Assembly (NCBI GenBank): GCA_030645775.1 | Contig: JAUSLX010000053.1 | Location: 1 to 46,064 of the forward strand | Direction of reading: 5' to 3' | DNA: 46,064 nucleotides | Source: Gallionella sp. | GTDB taxonomy: Bacteria > Pseudomonadota > Gammaproteobacteria > Burkholderiales > Gallionellaceae | Part shown: in pieces, positions 31,334 to 40,344 of the stretch | Layout of the letters: each line of letters starts with the position of its first letter | Numbering within the stretch: position 1 is the first letter of the stretch | Translations under genes and position numbers: made by a program | The notes under the pieces: model-generated | The model's database searches: none | Seen by the model: the letters and a program-made list of their open reading frames with translations, nothing else | Told to the model about the DNA's origin: nothing

Positions 31334-32563
31334 TTACTCCCGCTGACCGCGAAATGTGTTTGACCCTAACGGGCATGGCGAGCAGCCACCCCTGATAATG
31401 AAACTCGCCATGCCCGTTCCCCCCTTTCCAATTGCCCCTCGCTGCGCTCTCCCCCACGCAAGCGAGGGAAAGCGCAAACGAAGCGCTGCGCGAGTTTCAC
31501 GATAAAGCGGGTGTCGCGACGATTGGCCCGCCAAAAATTCCCGGTAAATTATCTCATATTCAAGCGCCACTTCCTGCCAGCTTCGGATGAATCGGGGCGG
31601 CTCGTCGCTGCGCCCCAGTTGTTGTTCCACCGCGCTTGCCCATTCCGCGCTTGAGGCGGCAAGCGCTAACACCCTGCCCGCCCCCGGGGTGACTTGCGGC
31701 GCCGCGCCGCACACATCGGAGATCACCACCGGCACCCGGGCCGCCATCGCCTCGCTGATTACCATGCCGTAAGGTTCTGCCTTGGCGGGGTGCAGCAACA
31801 CGTCGAACTCGGCATAGTGAGCCTGATCGCTCCAGCCCAATAGTCGATAGCCGCCCTGCCAGCCGACAAACAGATGTTGCACCTCTTTAACCTCGGGGCC
31901 CACCACGCACAGTTGCAAATCGGGGCGCGAACGGCGCAATTGCGCAACGATTTCCGCCGCCAGAGGCAGGCCCTTGCGCTGCCACTCTCTTCCGACAAAA
32001 CCGATAATTCCGCCTCCGGCTGGAACACGGTGCGATTCGCGCAGCACCGTTGCCGCCACACCCGGCACGACAGGTTCCGTCAACTTGTGCGCCAGCTCGG
32101 GATAATAATGCGCCAGCTGTTTGCTGATGAATTGCGAATTCGGCACGATATGTGCCGCGACCGAAAGCTCGCGCCGTTCCAGAAACAATTGCATCGCCAC
32201 GCGCAACGAAATCAATCGCCACCACGGTTTTTCAAAAACAGTGGCAAACGGCGGGCCGTGAAAGGTGGTGATGTGATGTGAACTCAAGCGCTCGTGGCTG
32301 TGTATCACACTATCCGGACGCGGGTTCGCCTCCAGCCAGTGCGCCACCCGCTTGCCAAAACGCAGCAAAGCCAGCCAGCGCGGGCGCGGCGCAATCGTGC
32401 CCAGCTCGTGAACGACGATACCTGCGGGTTTTTCGGCCAGGCATATTTCGCACAGCACTTCGACCTGATGACCGAGATCGCGCAGCTCGCGGGTGATTTC
32501 CCACACATAGCGTTCCATGCCGCCGACCGGACCATAGCGGCGCACCACATGCAGCAATTTCAT
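31334..32563 (-). CDS. GT4-family glycosyltransferase with a repeat-encoded C-terminus
   Basis: This is a cytoplasmic glycosyltransferase of the GT-B fold, likely acting on the LPS core or O-antigen. It starts MKLLHVVRRYGPVGGMERYVW (glycine loop) and has the C-terminal acidic motif EPYGMVISEAMAARVPVV of GT4 enzymes. The domain appears complete at YREFLAG. The last 55 or so residues (from HPLYRETRAA onward) are encoded by hairpin repeat copy B and have no glycosyltransferase character, so the native 3' end was replaced. I chose ATG 32563 because the glycine loop follows at once. It begins the run GT4-GT2-WecD-flippase. Confidence 0.88.
   Translation of the reverse strand: MKLLHVVRRYGPVGGMERYVWEITRELRDLGHQVEVLCEICLAEKPAGIVVHELGTIAPRPRWLALLRFGKRVAHWLEANPRPDSVIHSHERLSSHHITTFHGPPFATVFEKPWWRLISLRVAMQLFLERRELSVAAHIVPNSQFISKQLAHYYPELAHKLTEPVVPGVAATVLRESHRVPAGGGIIGFVGREWQRKGLPLAAEIVAQLRRSRPDLQLCVVGPEVKEVQHLFVGWQGGYRLLGWSDQAHYAEFDVLLHPAKAEPYGMVISEAMAARVPVVISDVCGAAPQVTPGAGRVLALAASSAEWASAVEQQLGRSDEPPRFIRSWQEVALEYEIIYREFLAGQSSRHPLYRETRAALRLRFPSLAWGRAQRGAIGKGGTGMASFIIRGGCSPCPLGSNTFRGQRE
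31366..31513. repeat. Hairpin repeat, copy B (inside the GT4 gene end)
   Basis: AACGGGCATGGCGAG (31368-31382) and CTCGCCATGCCCGTT (31404-31418) form a perfect 15-bp stem. The loop between them, with CCACCCCTGATAATG, matches copy A and, inverted, copy C. The right end CGCGAGTTTCACG (31489-31501) also matches copy A. The middle section is shorter than in copy A. Confidence 0.8.
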
Positions 32564-32600
32564 CTCGGTTGTACCCTCATCAGTTTTCAAATAAAGCCGC

Positions 32601-32606
32601 TATAAT
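32601..32606 (+). promoter_or_regulatory. Probable -10 box for the acyltransferase-3 gene
   Basis: TATAAT in the context GCTATAATCCG lies about 63 bases upstream of the ATG. The same GCTATAATCCG context precedes the kinase gene at 19,725. The -35 is not clear. Confidence 0.45.
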
Positions 32607-32668
32607 CCGGCCCACCATGCAAAGACCCGAATAGTATGCAATTACCCGCAGAAAAACCACCTTGCTGA

Positions 32669-34711
32669 ATGAATGACATACAGCCTGCTCAAAAACCCGG
32701 ATCGCCCCTCTCTGACTCCCTGACCGCGTCGGCGGGCGTCGATATTTCTACGCGCACACGCCCCGAAAGAAGCGATTACCGTCCCGACATCGACGGCCTG
32801 CGTGCCATTGCCGTGCTTGTGGTGGTGATTTTCCACGCCTTCCCCTCACTGATTCCTGGCGGGTTTGTCGGCGTGGACATATTTTTTGTGATTTCCGGCT
32901 TCCTGATTTCCAAACATATCTGGGAAGAGTTATCTGCCGGAAAATTCAGCATCAAGACCTTCTATGCCCGCCGGGTCAGGCGCATCTTTCCAGCGCTGAG
33001 CGTGGTGCTGCTCGCTTGTGTGGTGACGGGCTGGGTGATTCTGACGCCGGGCGAATATGAGCAACTGGGCAAGCATGTGGTCGCAGGAGTCGCGTTTATA
33101 TCCAATATCGTGCTCTGGAAGGAGGCGGGATATTTTGACAATGCGGCCGACACCAAACCCTTGCTGCATCTCTGGTCACTGGGCATAGAAGAGCAGTTTT
33201 ATATCGTCTGGCCTTTGTTTCTGGCCTTCTTCTGGCGCTACTCCCGGCACCTGGCATGGGCATTTATGGGTGTGCTGGGGATTTCGCTGGCCTACAGCCT
33301 GATGACTGTGCAGCACGATGTCGTGGCCGACTTTTATTCTCCCCTGACCCGCTTCTGGGAACTGGCGCTGGGCGCCGGATTGGCGCATTTGGCCGCACAT
33401 AAACCCGCAACGAGCGCAATGAATCGCTCACTCATCTCCTGGGTCGGGCTGGGCCTGATACTGAGCGCCGTCATCATCGTCAACCGCGACGATCCTTTCC
33501 CCGGTGCCTGGGCGTTGCTGCCCACGCTGGGTGCAGCCTGCCTGATCTATGCCGGAGAGGGAGCGTGGCTGAACCGGCAAGTGTTGTCGCACCGATTGCT
33601 GGTCTGGTTCGGGCTCATCAGTTATCCGCTTTACCTGTGGCACTGGCCGTTGCTTTCTTACGCGCGGATCATGGAATCCGGCACACCCCCGGTTGCAGTC
33701 CGGTTCTGGCTGGTGACGGCGAGTATCCTCCTCGCCTGGCTGACTTACCGTTTGGTGGAACGCCCGATACGCTCCGGCCCCCGATCCCGGAAGATCATAT
33801 GGATGCTTTGTTTGAGCATGCTGGCGCTCGGCGCTGTCGGACTGACGATCAAAAAACAGGATGGTTTTAAATCCCGCCAGTTTTCAATGTTGAGCGGCGA
33901 TTACGACTCCATGCAACTCGGCGCAGATCGTGGAAAATTGCACCACGAGTGCGGACTTTCCGGGGCGCAAAAAACGGCTTTCCAATATTGTCTGAGGGGC
34001 GGCACGCAACCGCCACGCTACGCGCTACTGGGCGACAGTAAGGGCGAAGCGCTTTTCTACGGACTGGTACGAGAATCGAAGCCGGACAGGCAGTGGATGA
34101 TGATAGGTTCTGTTTTCCCTCAGGAACTGGAGGCGGCAACCGATGACCACCAGCAAATGAAAAACCGGCTCGCGCTGGAAACGGTTGTTCACAACCCGGC
34201 TATCGAGGTCGTTGCCCTGACTGTGGCATTGCGCGGCATTTTTCCGGTCGATAGCAACACGGGATTCATCACTACCGCCCCTGCCCCCGATAAAACGGCT
34301 AGCTATAGTCGAACCATACAGTTGCTGGAACAGGCGGGGAAGCGCGTGGTATTCGTCATCGACAACCCGACCTTCCCCGATCCCACCAGCTGCATCAGCG
34401 GTGGCATGACCTCCAGCTCATTCCTGAACCAGTTCCTGCGCCGCAAGGCAAATCCGCTTTGTACCCTGCGCTATACCGATCACCTTGCCGGAACGCGGGC
34501 CTATCGGCAGTTTATCGGGGAATTGCAGCGGCTCCATCCCGCCCTGACCGTTTACGATCCCACGCCCTTGCTGTGCGATATTCCCCGCAACCTGTGCACC
34601 ATCACCCATGAAGGAAAATTCCTGTACAGCTATGGCGACCATATCTCCGACTACGCCAACACCCTGATCGCACGGGATATGTTGACGGTTATCGGAAAGC
34701 TGACACCCTGA
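32669..34711 (+). CDS. Acyltransferase-3/SGNH fusion O-acetyltransferase (OafA-like)
   Basis: OafA-type proteins O-acetylate LPS or O-antigen sugars. The 680-aa protein starts with a short polar region. The acyltransferase-3 membrane domain follows: YRPDIDGLRAIAVLVVVIFH with the catalytic histidine, FVGVDIFFVISGFLIS and YARRVRRIFPAL, about ten helices. The periplasmic SGNH domain has its nucleophile in LLGDSKGEALFYG and an Asp-His pair in SYGDHISDYAN. Both domains look intact. It stands alone on this strand between two minus-strand runs and has its own likely promoter. Confidence 0.92.
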   Translation: MNDIQPAQKPGSPLSDSLTASAGVDISTRTRPERSDYRPDIDGLRAIAVLVVVIFHAFPSLIPGGFVGVDIFFVISGFLISKHIWEELSAGKFSIKTFYARRVRRIFPALSVVLLACVVTGWVILTPGEYEQLGKHVVAGVAFISNIVLWKEAGYFDNAADTKPLLHLWSLGIEEQFYIVWPLFLAFFWRYSRHLAWAFMGVLGISLAYSLMTVQHDVVADFYSPLTRFWELALGAGLAHLAAHKPATSAMNRSLISWVGLGLILSAVIIVNRDDPFPGAWALLPTLGAACLIYAGEGAWLNRQVLSHRLLVWFGLISYPLYLWHWPLLSYARIMESGTPPVAVRFWLVTASILLAWLTYRLVERPIRSGPRSRKIIWMLCLSMLALGAVGLTIKKQDGFKSRQFSMLSGDYDSMQLGADRGKLHHECGLSGAQKTAFQYCLRGGTQPPRYALLGDSKGEALFYGLVRESKPDRQWMMIGSVFPQELEAATDDHQQMKNRLALETVVHNPAIEVVALTVALRGIFPVDSNTGFITTAPAPDKTASYSRTIQLLEQAGKRVVFVIDNPTFPDPTSCISGGMTSSSFLNQFLRRKANPLCTLRYTDHLAGTRAYRQFIGELQRLHPALTVYDPTPLLCDIPRNLCTITHEGKFLYSYGDHISDYANTLIARDMLTVIGKLTP

Positions 34712-34753
34712 TTACGCCAAGAAATTTCTTCGCGTTGCTCGTAATGACAGGTT

Positions 34754-34836
34754 GTAGCCCGGATGAAACGAAGTGGAATCCGGGGGGGGGGGCGTTGAAT
34801 ACAGTCCCGGATTCCATTGCATTACATCCGGGCTAC
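34754..34836. repeat. REP-like palindrome with an 11-G tract
   Basis: The left arm (34754-34784) starts GTAGCCCGGATG, and the right arm (34806-34836) ends CATCCGGGCTAC; the arms match at about 27 of 31 positions. A run of 11 G (34782-34792) lies between them. It occupies the gap between the convergent acyltransferase and WaaE-like genes and could act as a bidirectional transcription barrier. Confidence 0.85.
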
Positions 34837-34924
34837 GCTGGCTGATTACAGCAAAGTAGCCCGTAAACAATCAACCCGAAAACGGCAGCCAAGGTCGATG
34901 CAGGTGCAAATTAGTTTTTCAGGA

Positions 34925-35668
34925 TCAGCGCTGCTGTTTCAACCAGAGTTTGATGTAGCGGTAATAGCTGTTCTCGGCATTCATCACGGCCAGCATGAAA
35001 CCTTCCTGCCCGTCCATGAAACCCGCGCGCAGGAAATAGGTACGGAAAAACGCCCACCCGCCATGCAGCACAGCCCGGGCCAGGCTGCCTCTTTTTCCCT
35101 TGCGTTCGAGCATGACAGCTGCGGCGCCGGAGTAGTTGTTCAGTTTGGCAAGCACATCCTCAAAGTCCCGGTAACTGTAATGCTGCAAGCGCTGTTGCAA
35201 GCGCGCGGTGCTGCCCTGCATCTGTACCGACTCATGCACCAGCGCATCGCTGAACCGCCCCTTGCCGCGCCTGAACAGACGCAGCACATAATCGGGTGAC
35301 CAGCCGGAATGCAACATGAAGCGACCGCAAAAGCTGGACAGCCGCGAAATTTCATAGCCGTCTGCCTGCGGAGCTTGCAACACGGATTCAATCTCGGCGC
35401 GTAATTCCGGCGTGACCCGCTCATCCGCATCGATGGAAAACACCCAATCACCGGTCGCGTAGTCCAGTGCGCGATTTTTTTGTGGCCCGTAGCCCGGCCA
35501 GTCATGCACGAACACCTTTGCGCCCAGCTCGCGACAAATTTCCACGGTCGCATCGCTGCTGCCCGAATCCACCACGATGATTTCCTCTGCCCACGCGACC
35601 GATGCTATACACGCGCCGATGTTGTCTGCCTCATTCTTGACTATGATGATAACTGAGAGCTGAGTCAT
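34925..35668 (-). CDS. GT2 glycosyltransferase, WaaE/KdtX-like
   Basis: This cytoplasmic GT-A glycosyltransferase belongs to the WaaE (KdtX) group that adds glucose to the LPS inner core. The 247-aa protein shows VIIIVKNEADNIGACIASV, VDSGSSDATVEIC, PGYGPQKNRALDYA and the metal site DWVFSIDADERV. GGWAFFRTYFLRAGFMDGQEGF is a characteristic C-terminal segment. The start overlaps the waaL-like stop by four bases, so it is the last gene of a wbpL-wbpM-waaL-waaE type operon. The sugar specificity is not certain. Confidence 0.88.
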   Translation of the reverse strand: MTQLSVIIIVKNEADNIGACIASVAWAEEIIVVDSGSSDATVEICRELGAKVFVHDWPGYGPQKNRALDYATGDWVFSIDADERVTPELRAEIESVLQAPQADGYEISRLSSFCGRFMLHSGWSPDYVLRLFRRGKGRFSDALVHESVQMQGSTARLQQRLQHYSYRDFEDVLAKLNNYSGAAAVMLERKGKRGSLARAVLHGGWAFFRTYFLRAGFMDGQEGFMLAVMNAENSYYRYIKLWLKQQR

Positions 35669-36951
35669 GCCACTCCTTCGACAGCACGTCGGCGTAACTT
35701 GAGGCCGGCAAACAGCACAGCCGCCATGAACGCAAAAAATAGCCCGTCGGCATGATCGTGCAAGGCAGAATTAAACGCGCCGTTGACCATGTAAGCCAGC
35801 ACCAATCCGCGCGCCGCATCCTGCTCAAAAACCGTGCCCAGCAAGGGCGCATAGCGCCACAGGGTGTAGAACAAATAAAGCAGCAATACCAGACCGATCA
35901 CACCGCTCTGCGTGGTAATCATCAGATATTCGTTATGCGGATTGGGCGTTTGCAGCACTTCTGTGCCTTGCGTCTGATTAGCGAATGCCGCAGCAAATCC
36001 CCCCGTCCCCACACCAAAAAATGGTTGTTGTTGCACAATTTTCAGGCTGTTGTAGTAAAAATCCAGGCGCTGGCCGGTCGAAGTATCCTTGCCGTGATTC
36101 GGTTGCCACGCCTGAAACTCGGAGAAAATCAAACTCACCCTGTCGTGCAGACGCGGAGAAGCGGAGAAGGTGGCCGCCATCAGGCCGACCGACACCAGCA
36201 TAACAACCGCACCCTGTTTCCAACCCCATGCTCTGCCACGCCCTCGCACATAACGCGCCAGCGTACTCCAGGCAAACCAGCCCAGCAACACCAATAAAAC
36301 AAGGTAACCCGTTCTACCCTGCACCATGAACAGCACATTGATGCCCGCCAGTACGGCGAACAGACCCCATACCCATTGAACAGCGCGCGAAGTAGAGTCG
36401 CGCAGATTGAGCAATGCGAGAAATACGGCGAAGGCCATCATGTTGTTTTGCGTAATGTGGCTATGAAATATCGCCGGATTATCAACGACTGTATTCACGT
36501 TCATCCACGGCTGAACCGGCAGCCATTGCAAACCGACCAGATACGACAACAGCAGGGTCAGCCCCATCGCCGCAAGAAAAGCCCACTGCGCCCGACGCCT
36601 CAAGGCCTCATTGGTCAACATCAACATGAACATCGGGATAAAAACCAGGTCGATGTATTTTCCCAAAGCCCCCGCAGCTTCGCGCAAGGGAGTTGCACCA
36701 TAGAACAGGGCTGCAAACAGCGCGATAAACAGCAAACACGCGGCGCGCGCGACCGGATGTTGCGTGACGATCTGCCAGACCGCACGCGCATTGAACAATA
36801 AACCCAGCAGCAGGACAGCCAGCAGTACGTTGTCCAGCGCTACGGAGATCGGCACGCTAAACCCCAGCAGTATCGTGCTCGCGCGCAACGGCGCAATCGC
36901 GTGGCCTTGCAACCAGCTCACTGCTGACCCCTCGACCTGACTAGGCTTCAC
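35665..36951 (-). CDS. O-antigen ligase-like membrane protein
   Basis: WaaL-type ligases move the polyprenyl-linked O-antigen onto the lipid A core in the periplasm. The 428-aa protein has about twelve transmembrane helices and the Wzy_C domain. The large periplasmic loop near residues 280-345 includes FSEFQAWQPNHGKDTSTGQR, GVGTGGFAAAF and NPHNEYLMI, whose histidine is the conserved one of the family. Wzy polymerases have the same general layout, so polymerase is the alternative. I see no separate wzx or wzy gene in the window. It overlaps the wbpM-like gene by four bases. Confidence 0.85.
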   Translation of the reverse strand: MKPSQVEGSAVSWLQGHAIAPLRASTILLGFSVPISVALDNVLLAVLLLGLLFNARAVWQIVTQHPVARAACLLFIALFAALFYGATPLREAAGALGKYIDLVFIPMFMLMLTNEALRRRAQWAFLAAMGLTLLLSYLVGLQWLPVQPWMNVNTVVDNPAIFHSHITQNNMMAFAVFLALLNLRDSTSRAVQWVWGLFAVLAGINVLFMVQGRTGYLVLLVLLGWFAWSTLARYVRGRGRAWGWKQGAVVMLVSVGLMAATFSASPRLHDRVSLIFSEFQAWQPNHGKDTSTGQRLDFYYNSLKIVQQQPFFGVGTGGFAAAFANQTQGTEVLQTPNPHNEYLMITTQSGVIGLVLLLYLFYTLWRYAPLLGTVFEQDAARGLVLAYMVNGAFNSALHDHADGLFFAFMAAVLFAGLKLRRRAVEGVA

Positions 36952-38789
36952 AACCGACCCTGCGAGTCAGGCTGATACTCGGGCAGCCACTCTTCCAGCG
37001 CCGCCTTCACCGCTGCATCGGGCATGGTGGCAACATCAGTCCATTTCAGCAATTCTTCCAGCCACGCCGCATCTGCCGCACGCGCCTGAGCAATGCGCAA
37101 TTTCGGATGCGGAGTCGGCAGAGTGTGTTCACTGTCCGCCAGCAACTCTTCATAGAGTTTCTCGCCGGGACGCAGGCCGGTAAATTCGATCCTGATGTCA
37201 TCCTCGGTAAAACCGGACAAGCGTATCAGTTGCTTCGCCAGCTCTACAATTTTCACCGACTCCCCCATATCCAGCACGAATATTTCGCCGCCCTGCCCCA
37301 TCAATCCAGCCTGCAAGACCAGTTGCGCCGCCTCCGGGATAGACATGAAATAGCGGGTAATTTCAGGATGGGTGACGGTAATCGGGCCGCCCTGTGCAAT
37401 TTGGGCCCGAAATTTCGGAATCACGCTGCCGGTGCTGCCCAATACATTGCCGAAACGCACGATGACAAAATGAGTACTGGCAGAAGGTTGCAATGACTGA
37501 CAGACCATTTCGGCCAGACGCTTGGAAGCCCCCATCACGTTGGTCGGATTCACCGCCTTGTCGGTTGAAATCATCACAAATTTGGCTACACCCTGTTGCT
37601 GCGCGGCGCGAGCCACCGTCCAGGTACCCAGCACGTTATTGCGGATGGCCTGCCAGGCATTGTGCGTTTCCATCATCGGCACGTGTTTGTAAGCGGCGGC
37701 ATGAAACACCACCACGGGCCGATGGAGTTGCATGACTTCGCCCACGCGCTCCGCATCGCGCACATCGCCCATCAGGCACACGTAACCCAAGGCCGGGAAC
37801 GCCTGCTGCAACTCCTGTTCCAGCGTATAGAGCGCGAATTCGCTCTGCTCAAACAGCACCAGTCTGGCGGGAGAAAAACGGGCAATCTGACGACATAGCT
37901 CGGAACCGATCGAACCGCCCGCGCCCGTCACCATCACCACCTTGCCGGTCAGCAGCCCATGCAGTCCATCTGTATCCAGCACCACCGGATCCCGCCCCAG
38001 CAAATCGTCCAGCTCGATCGCGCGCAGTTGCGACACCGCCACCTTACCGCTCATCAGATCGTCAAAGGAGGGTACGGTGAGTACCTGTACCCGCGCCGCG
38101 TTACACAATTGAAGAGCGCGCTGGCGCTGCTGATGAGAACTCGACGGCATGGCAATGATCACGCGTTTAGTACCGAAATGATCAACCCAACGGTTCAACT
38201 CATCCAGTGGCCCCAGCACTTTTACACCATTCAGAATGCAGTTTCTCTTATCGGCATCATCATCCAGAAAACCCACCAGTTGCCAGGCCGGATTTTTCGC
38301 CAGATCCTTGGAGAGAGTGACTGCCGCATCGCCGGCACCCAGCACCAGCACCGGTTCGCTGGACAGTTTCATTCGCCCGTGAAATCGGGTTTCTTTCCAC
38401 ATCCGGTACACAATACGGCTGCCGCCCATGAATAAAATCAGCAGCAGTGGATTCAATACCAATACGGAGCGCGGCACGACCAGATTACTGCGCAACATCC
38501 ACAATACAAAAGGAATAATAGACGCCGCCAGCAGAACAGCCAGTACGATGCGGCGCAAATCGTTCAGGCTGGCGTAATGCCAGATACCGCGATACAAGCC
38601 GAATTTCCAGAATATCGCAATCTGCAGCGGGACAATCCACAGCAGGGTCTGTTGCATTTCAGCACCAAACTTTACTGGCAAATCAAAATTGAAGCGCAGC
38701 AAATAGGCAAGCATCCAGGCAATGATGGCTGCGGCGATGTCGTGCAATATGGCCAGCACGGTACGTACATTCGAGTTAGGCAACATCAT
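36948..38789 (-). CDS. Membrane-bound nucleotide-sugar 4,6-dehydratase (WbpM/CapD-like)
   Basis: WbpM-type enzymes convert UDP-GlcNAc to UDP-4-keto-6-deoxy sugars for QuiNAc, FucNAc or bacillosamine-type residues. The 613-aa protein has four N-terminal transmembrane helices, a CoA-binding-like Rossmann segment (VLVLGAGDAAVTLSKDL) and a C-terminal short-chain-dehydrogenase domain. That domain shows MVTGAGGSIGSELCRQ, STDKAVNPTNVMGASKRLAE and FGNVLGSTGSVIP. The Met in place of the usual catalytic Tyr (MGASK) is typical of this family. It overlaps the initiating transferase gene by 14 bases. Confidence 0.93.
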   Translation of the reverse strand: MMLPNSNVRTVLAILHDIAAAIIAWMLAYLLRFNFDLPVKFGAEMQQTLLWIVPLQIAIFWKFGLYRGIWHYASLNDLRRIVLAVLLAASIIPFVLWMLRSNLVVPRSVLVLNPLLLILFMGGSRIVYRMWKETRFHGRMKLSSEPVLVLGAGDAAVTLSKDLAKNPAWQLVGFLDDDADKRNCILNGVKVLGPLDELNRWVDHFGTKRVIIAMPSSSHQQRQRALQLCNAARVQVLTVPSFDDLMSGKVAVSQLRAIELDDLLGRDPVVLDTDGLHGLLTGKVVMVTGAGGSIGSELCRQIARFSPARLVLFEQSEFALYTLEQELQQAFPALGYVCLMGDVRDAERVGEVMQLHRPVVVFHAAAYKHVPMMETHNAWQAIRNNVLGTWTVARAAQQQGVAKFVMISTDKAVNPTNVMGASKRLAEMVCQSLQPSASTHFVIVRFGNVLGSTGSVIPKFRAQIAQGGPITVTHPEITRYFMSIPEAAQLVLQAGLMGQGGEIFVLDMGESVKIVELAKQLIRLSGFTEDDIRIEFTGLRPGEKLYEELLADSEHTLPTPHPKLRIAQARAADAAWLEELLKWTDVATMPDAAVKAALEEWLPEYQPDSQGRL

Positions 38790-39759
38790 GGCTTTCTTTG
38801 TTTGCGTCTTGATATAAACACCAGCGTCGGTCTATCCAGATGCTCAAGCCCAGATAAATCGCAGCCCAGCAGACCAACAAGCCGCCCTGTCCCCAGACAT
38901 CCAGACCGATACCCAGCAAGGCCGACACGCCCGCCAGCAGCATCAGCGCATATTCCGTAATGGCGGTATTGCGGTGTCCCCAGCCCATTTGCACCAGACG
39001 CTGGTAATAATGGCTGCGATGCGCATCGGTGAGTTTTTCCTTATTGTGTGCGCGTTTGAGCAGCGTCAGGGTGGCGTCCATCACAAACGGCGAGAACACC
39101 AGAACCGGGAACCAGAATGGCCAGTATCCCTGTTGCCAACCCCATACACCGAAAGCCGCCGCGAGAAAACCAAGCGGAATGGAACCTGCATCGCCCAGAA
39201 ACACCTTGGCCGGATAGAAGTTGTGATAAAGAAAACCCAACGCCGCTGCACCAACCGAGAAACTCATCATGGCAAAGGCTAGATCGCCGTTCATCCATCC
39301 GGCCAGGCCATAGCAAGTGAAACCGGACAGCGCCATGCCGCCTGCCATGCCATCCGAGCCATCCATGAAGTTATACAGATTGGTCATCCATACGATATAC
39401 AACAACACCGGCAGCCACCCTATCCAGCTTATTCCGGCGCCCAGCAAGACACACGAGGCGGCAAGGAAGTGGCCTATCAATCGTATCCCGGGCGTCAGAC
39501 CCCGCACATCATCCAGCAGCGATAAGACAAACAACCCCAGGACGGGCACGACTATCCACCACAGCCAGGACTGGGATAACAACATCCAGCCCGCCAATAT
39601 GCCCGCCATCAAGGCGACGCCCCCGGTACGAGGAACGGGCTCGACATGCAAGGAACGTTCATTGGGAATGTCCTGAATCATGCGATGCTTGTGCAAAGTC
39701 AGCACCAGCGTCAGCAGCAATGCGACCAATGCGGAGATCAGCGGGGAATAGTAGGTCAT
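38776..39759 (-). CDS. Polyprenyl-phosphate N-acetylhexosamine-1-phosphate transferase (WecA/WbpL-like)
   Basis: This membrane enzyme starts glycan synthesis by moving a HexNAc-1-phosphate from UDP to undecaprenyl phosphate. The 327-aa protein has about ten helices. Signatures are IPNERSLHVEPVPRTGG, the catalytic acidic loop NLYNFMDGSDGMAGG, FLGDAGSIPLGF and DAHRSHYYQRLV, the last being the sugar-recognition loop of the WbpL subgroup. Being paired with WbpM suggests the substrate UDP-FucNAc or UDP-QuiNAc. It is the first gene of its operon, preceded by a 585-bp gap. Confidence 0.92.
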   Translation of the reverse strand: MTYYSPLISALVALLLTLVLTLHKHRMIQDIPNERSLHVEPVPRTGGVALMAGILAGWMLLSQSWLWWIVVPVLGLFVLSLLDDVRGLTPGIRLIGHFLAASCVLLGAGISWIGWLPVLLYIVWMTNLYNFMDGSDGMAGGMALSGFTCYGLAGWMNGDLAFAMMSFSVGAAALGFLYHNFYPAKVFLGDAGSIPLGFLAAAFGVWGWQQGYWPFWFPVLVFSPFVMDATLTLLKRAHNKEKLTDAHRSHYYQRLVQMGWGHRNTAITEYALMLLAGVSALLGIGLDVWGQGGLLVCWAAIYLGLSIWIDRRWCLYQDANKESHDVA

Positions 39760-39854
39760 GCAGCACTACCGTAGAGTAAACGGGCGGATTTTAACAGTTT
39801 GTTCATACACACTCATAAATTCTTAAGAAGCTGTCCACGAAATACACAAAATGA

Positions 39855-40240
39855 TTTAAGGAAACGCTGATTAAATCGTCTTTGCGATAACCAGCGACTT
39901 GCCAGCTTGCTGGCTTAGTCGAATGGCTAGTAGTTTCATCAGGAGCAACCTTTAGCCGCGAACAAAGTGTAGTGACCGTCATTGCGAAGCCCGTAGGGCT
40001 GCGGCAATCCAGAGGTTTTGCTTAACCCCGGCAGTCCATTAGAGCCGACCAACCCCTTCCCCCTCCGGGGTGAGGTTAGGATGGGGGGTATTCGTTGGAG
40101 TAGCCACGTTTCTACCCCCACCTTAGCCCTCCCCCTGCATGGGGGAGGGAATATTCCGGAAAATGGATTTTTGGATTAACCTGACTGGATTGCTGCGGCC
40201 TCCGGCCTCACAAAGACGATTTAATCAGCGTTTGCTTAAA
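39855..40240. mobile_element. MITE-like element with 30-bp terminal inverted repeats
   Basis: The ends 39855-39884 and 40211-40240 are inverse at 29 of 30 positions; their core is AAACGCTGATTAAATCGTC. The 386-bp body has no transposase. It holds two further nested inverted pairs: 39978-40012 with 40184-40219 (around GCGGCAATCCAG), and 40055-40090 with 40113-40150 (CCTTCCCCCTCC / GGGGGAGGG type). TTAA at both ends could be the duplicated target. It fills most of the gap 39760-40344; the rest of that gap holds nothing I recognise. Confidence 0.75.
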
Positions 40241-40344
40241 GGCATGACAGTTCGGGCAAATGAATTAGCCCCTCCTTAAACAGGCAGTCCGCATCGTGAA
40301 TACTCACAAAATTTCACAAGACAATCTTTTCAACGTACAAAATT

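Noticed and set aside
39939-40121. A 60-codon frame in the gap upstream of waaC
   Set aside because: It lies wholly within the MITE-like element and is made of palindromic repeat sequence.
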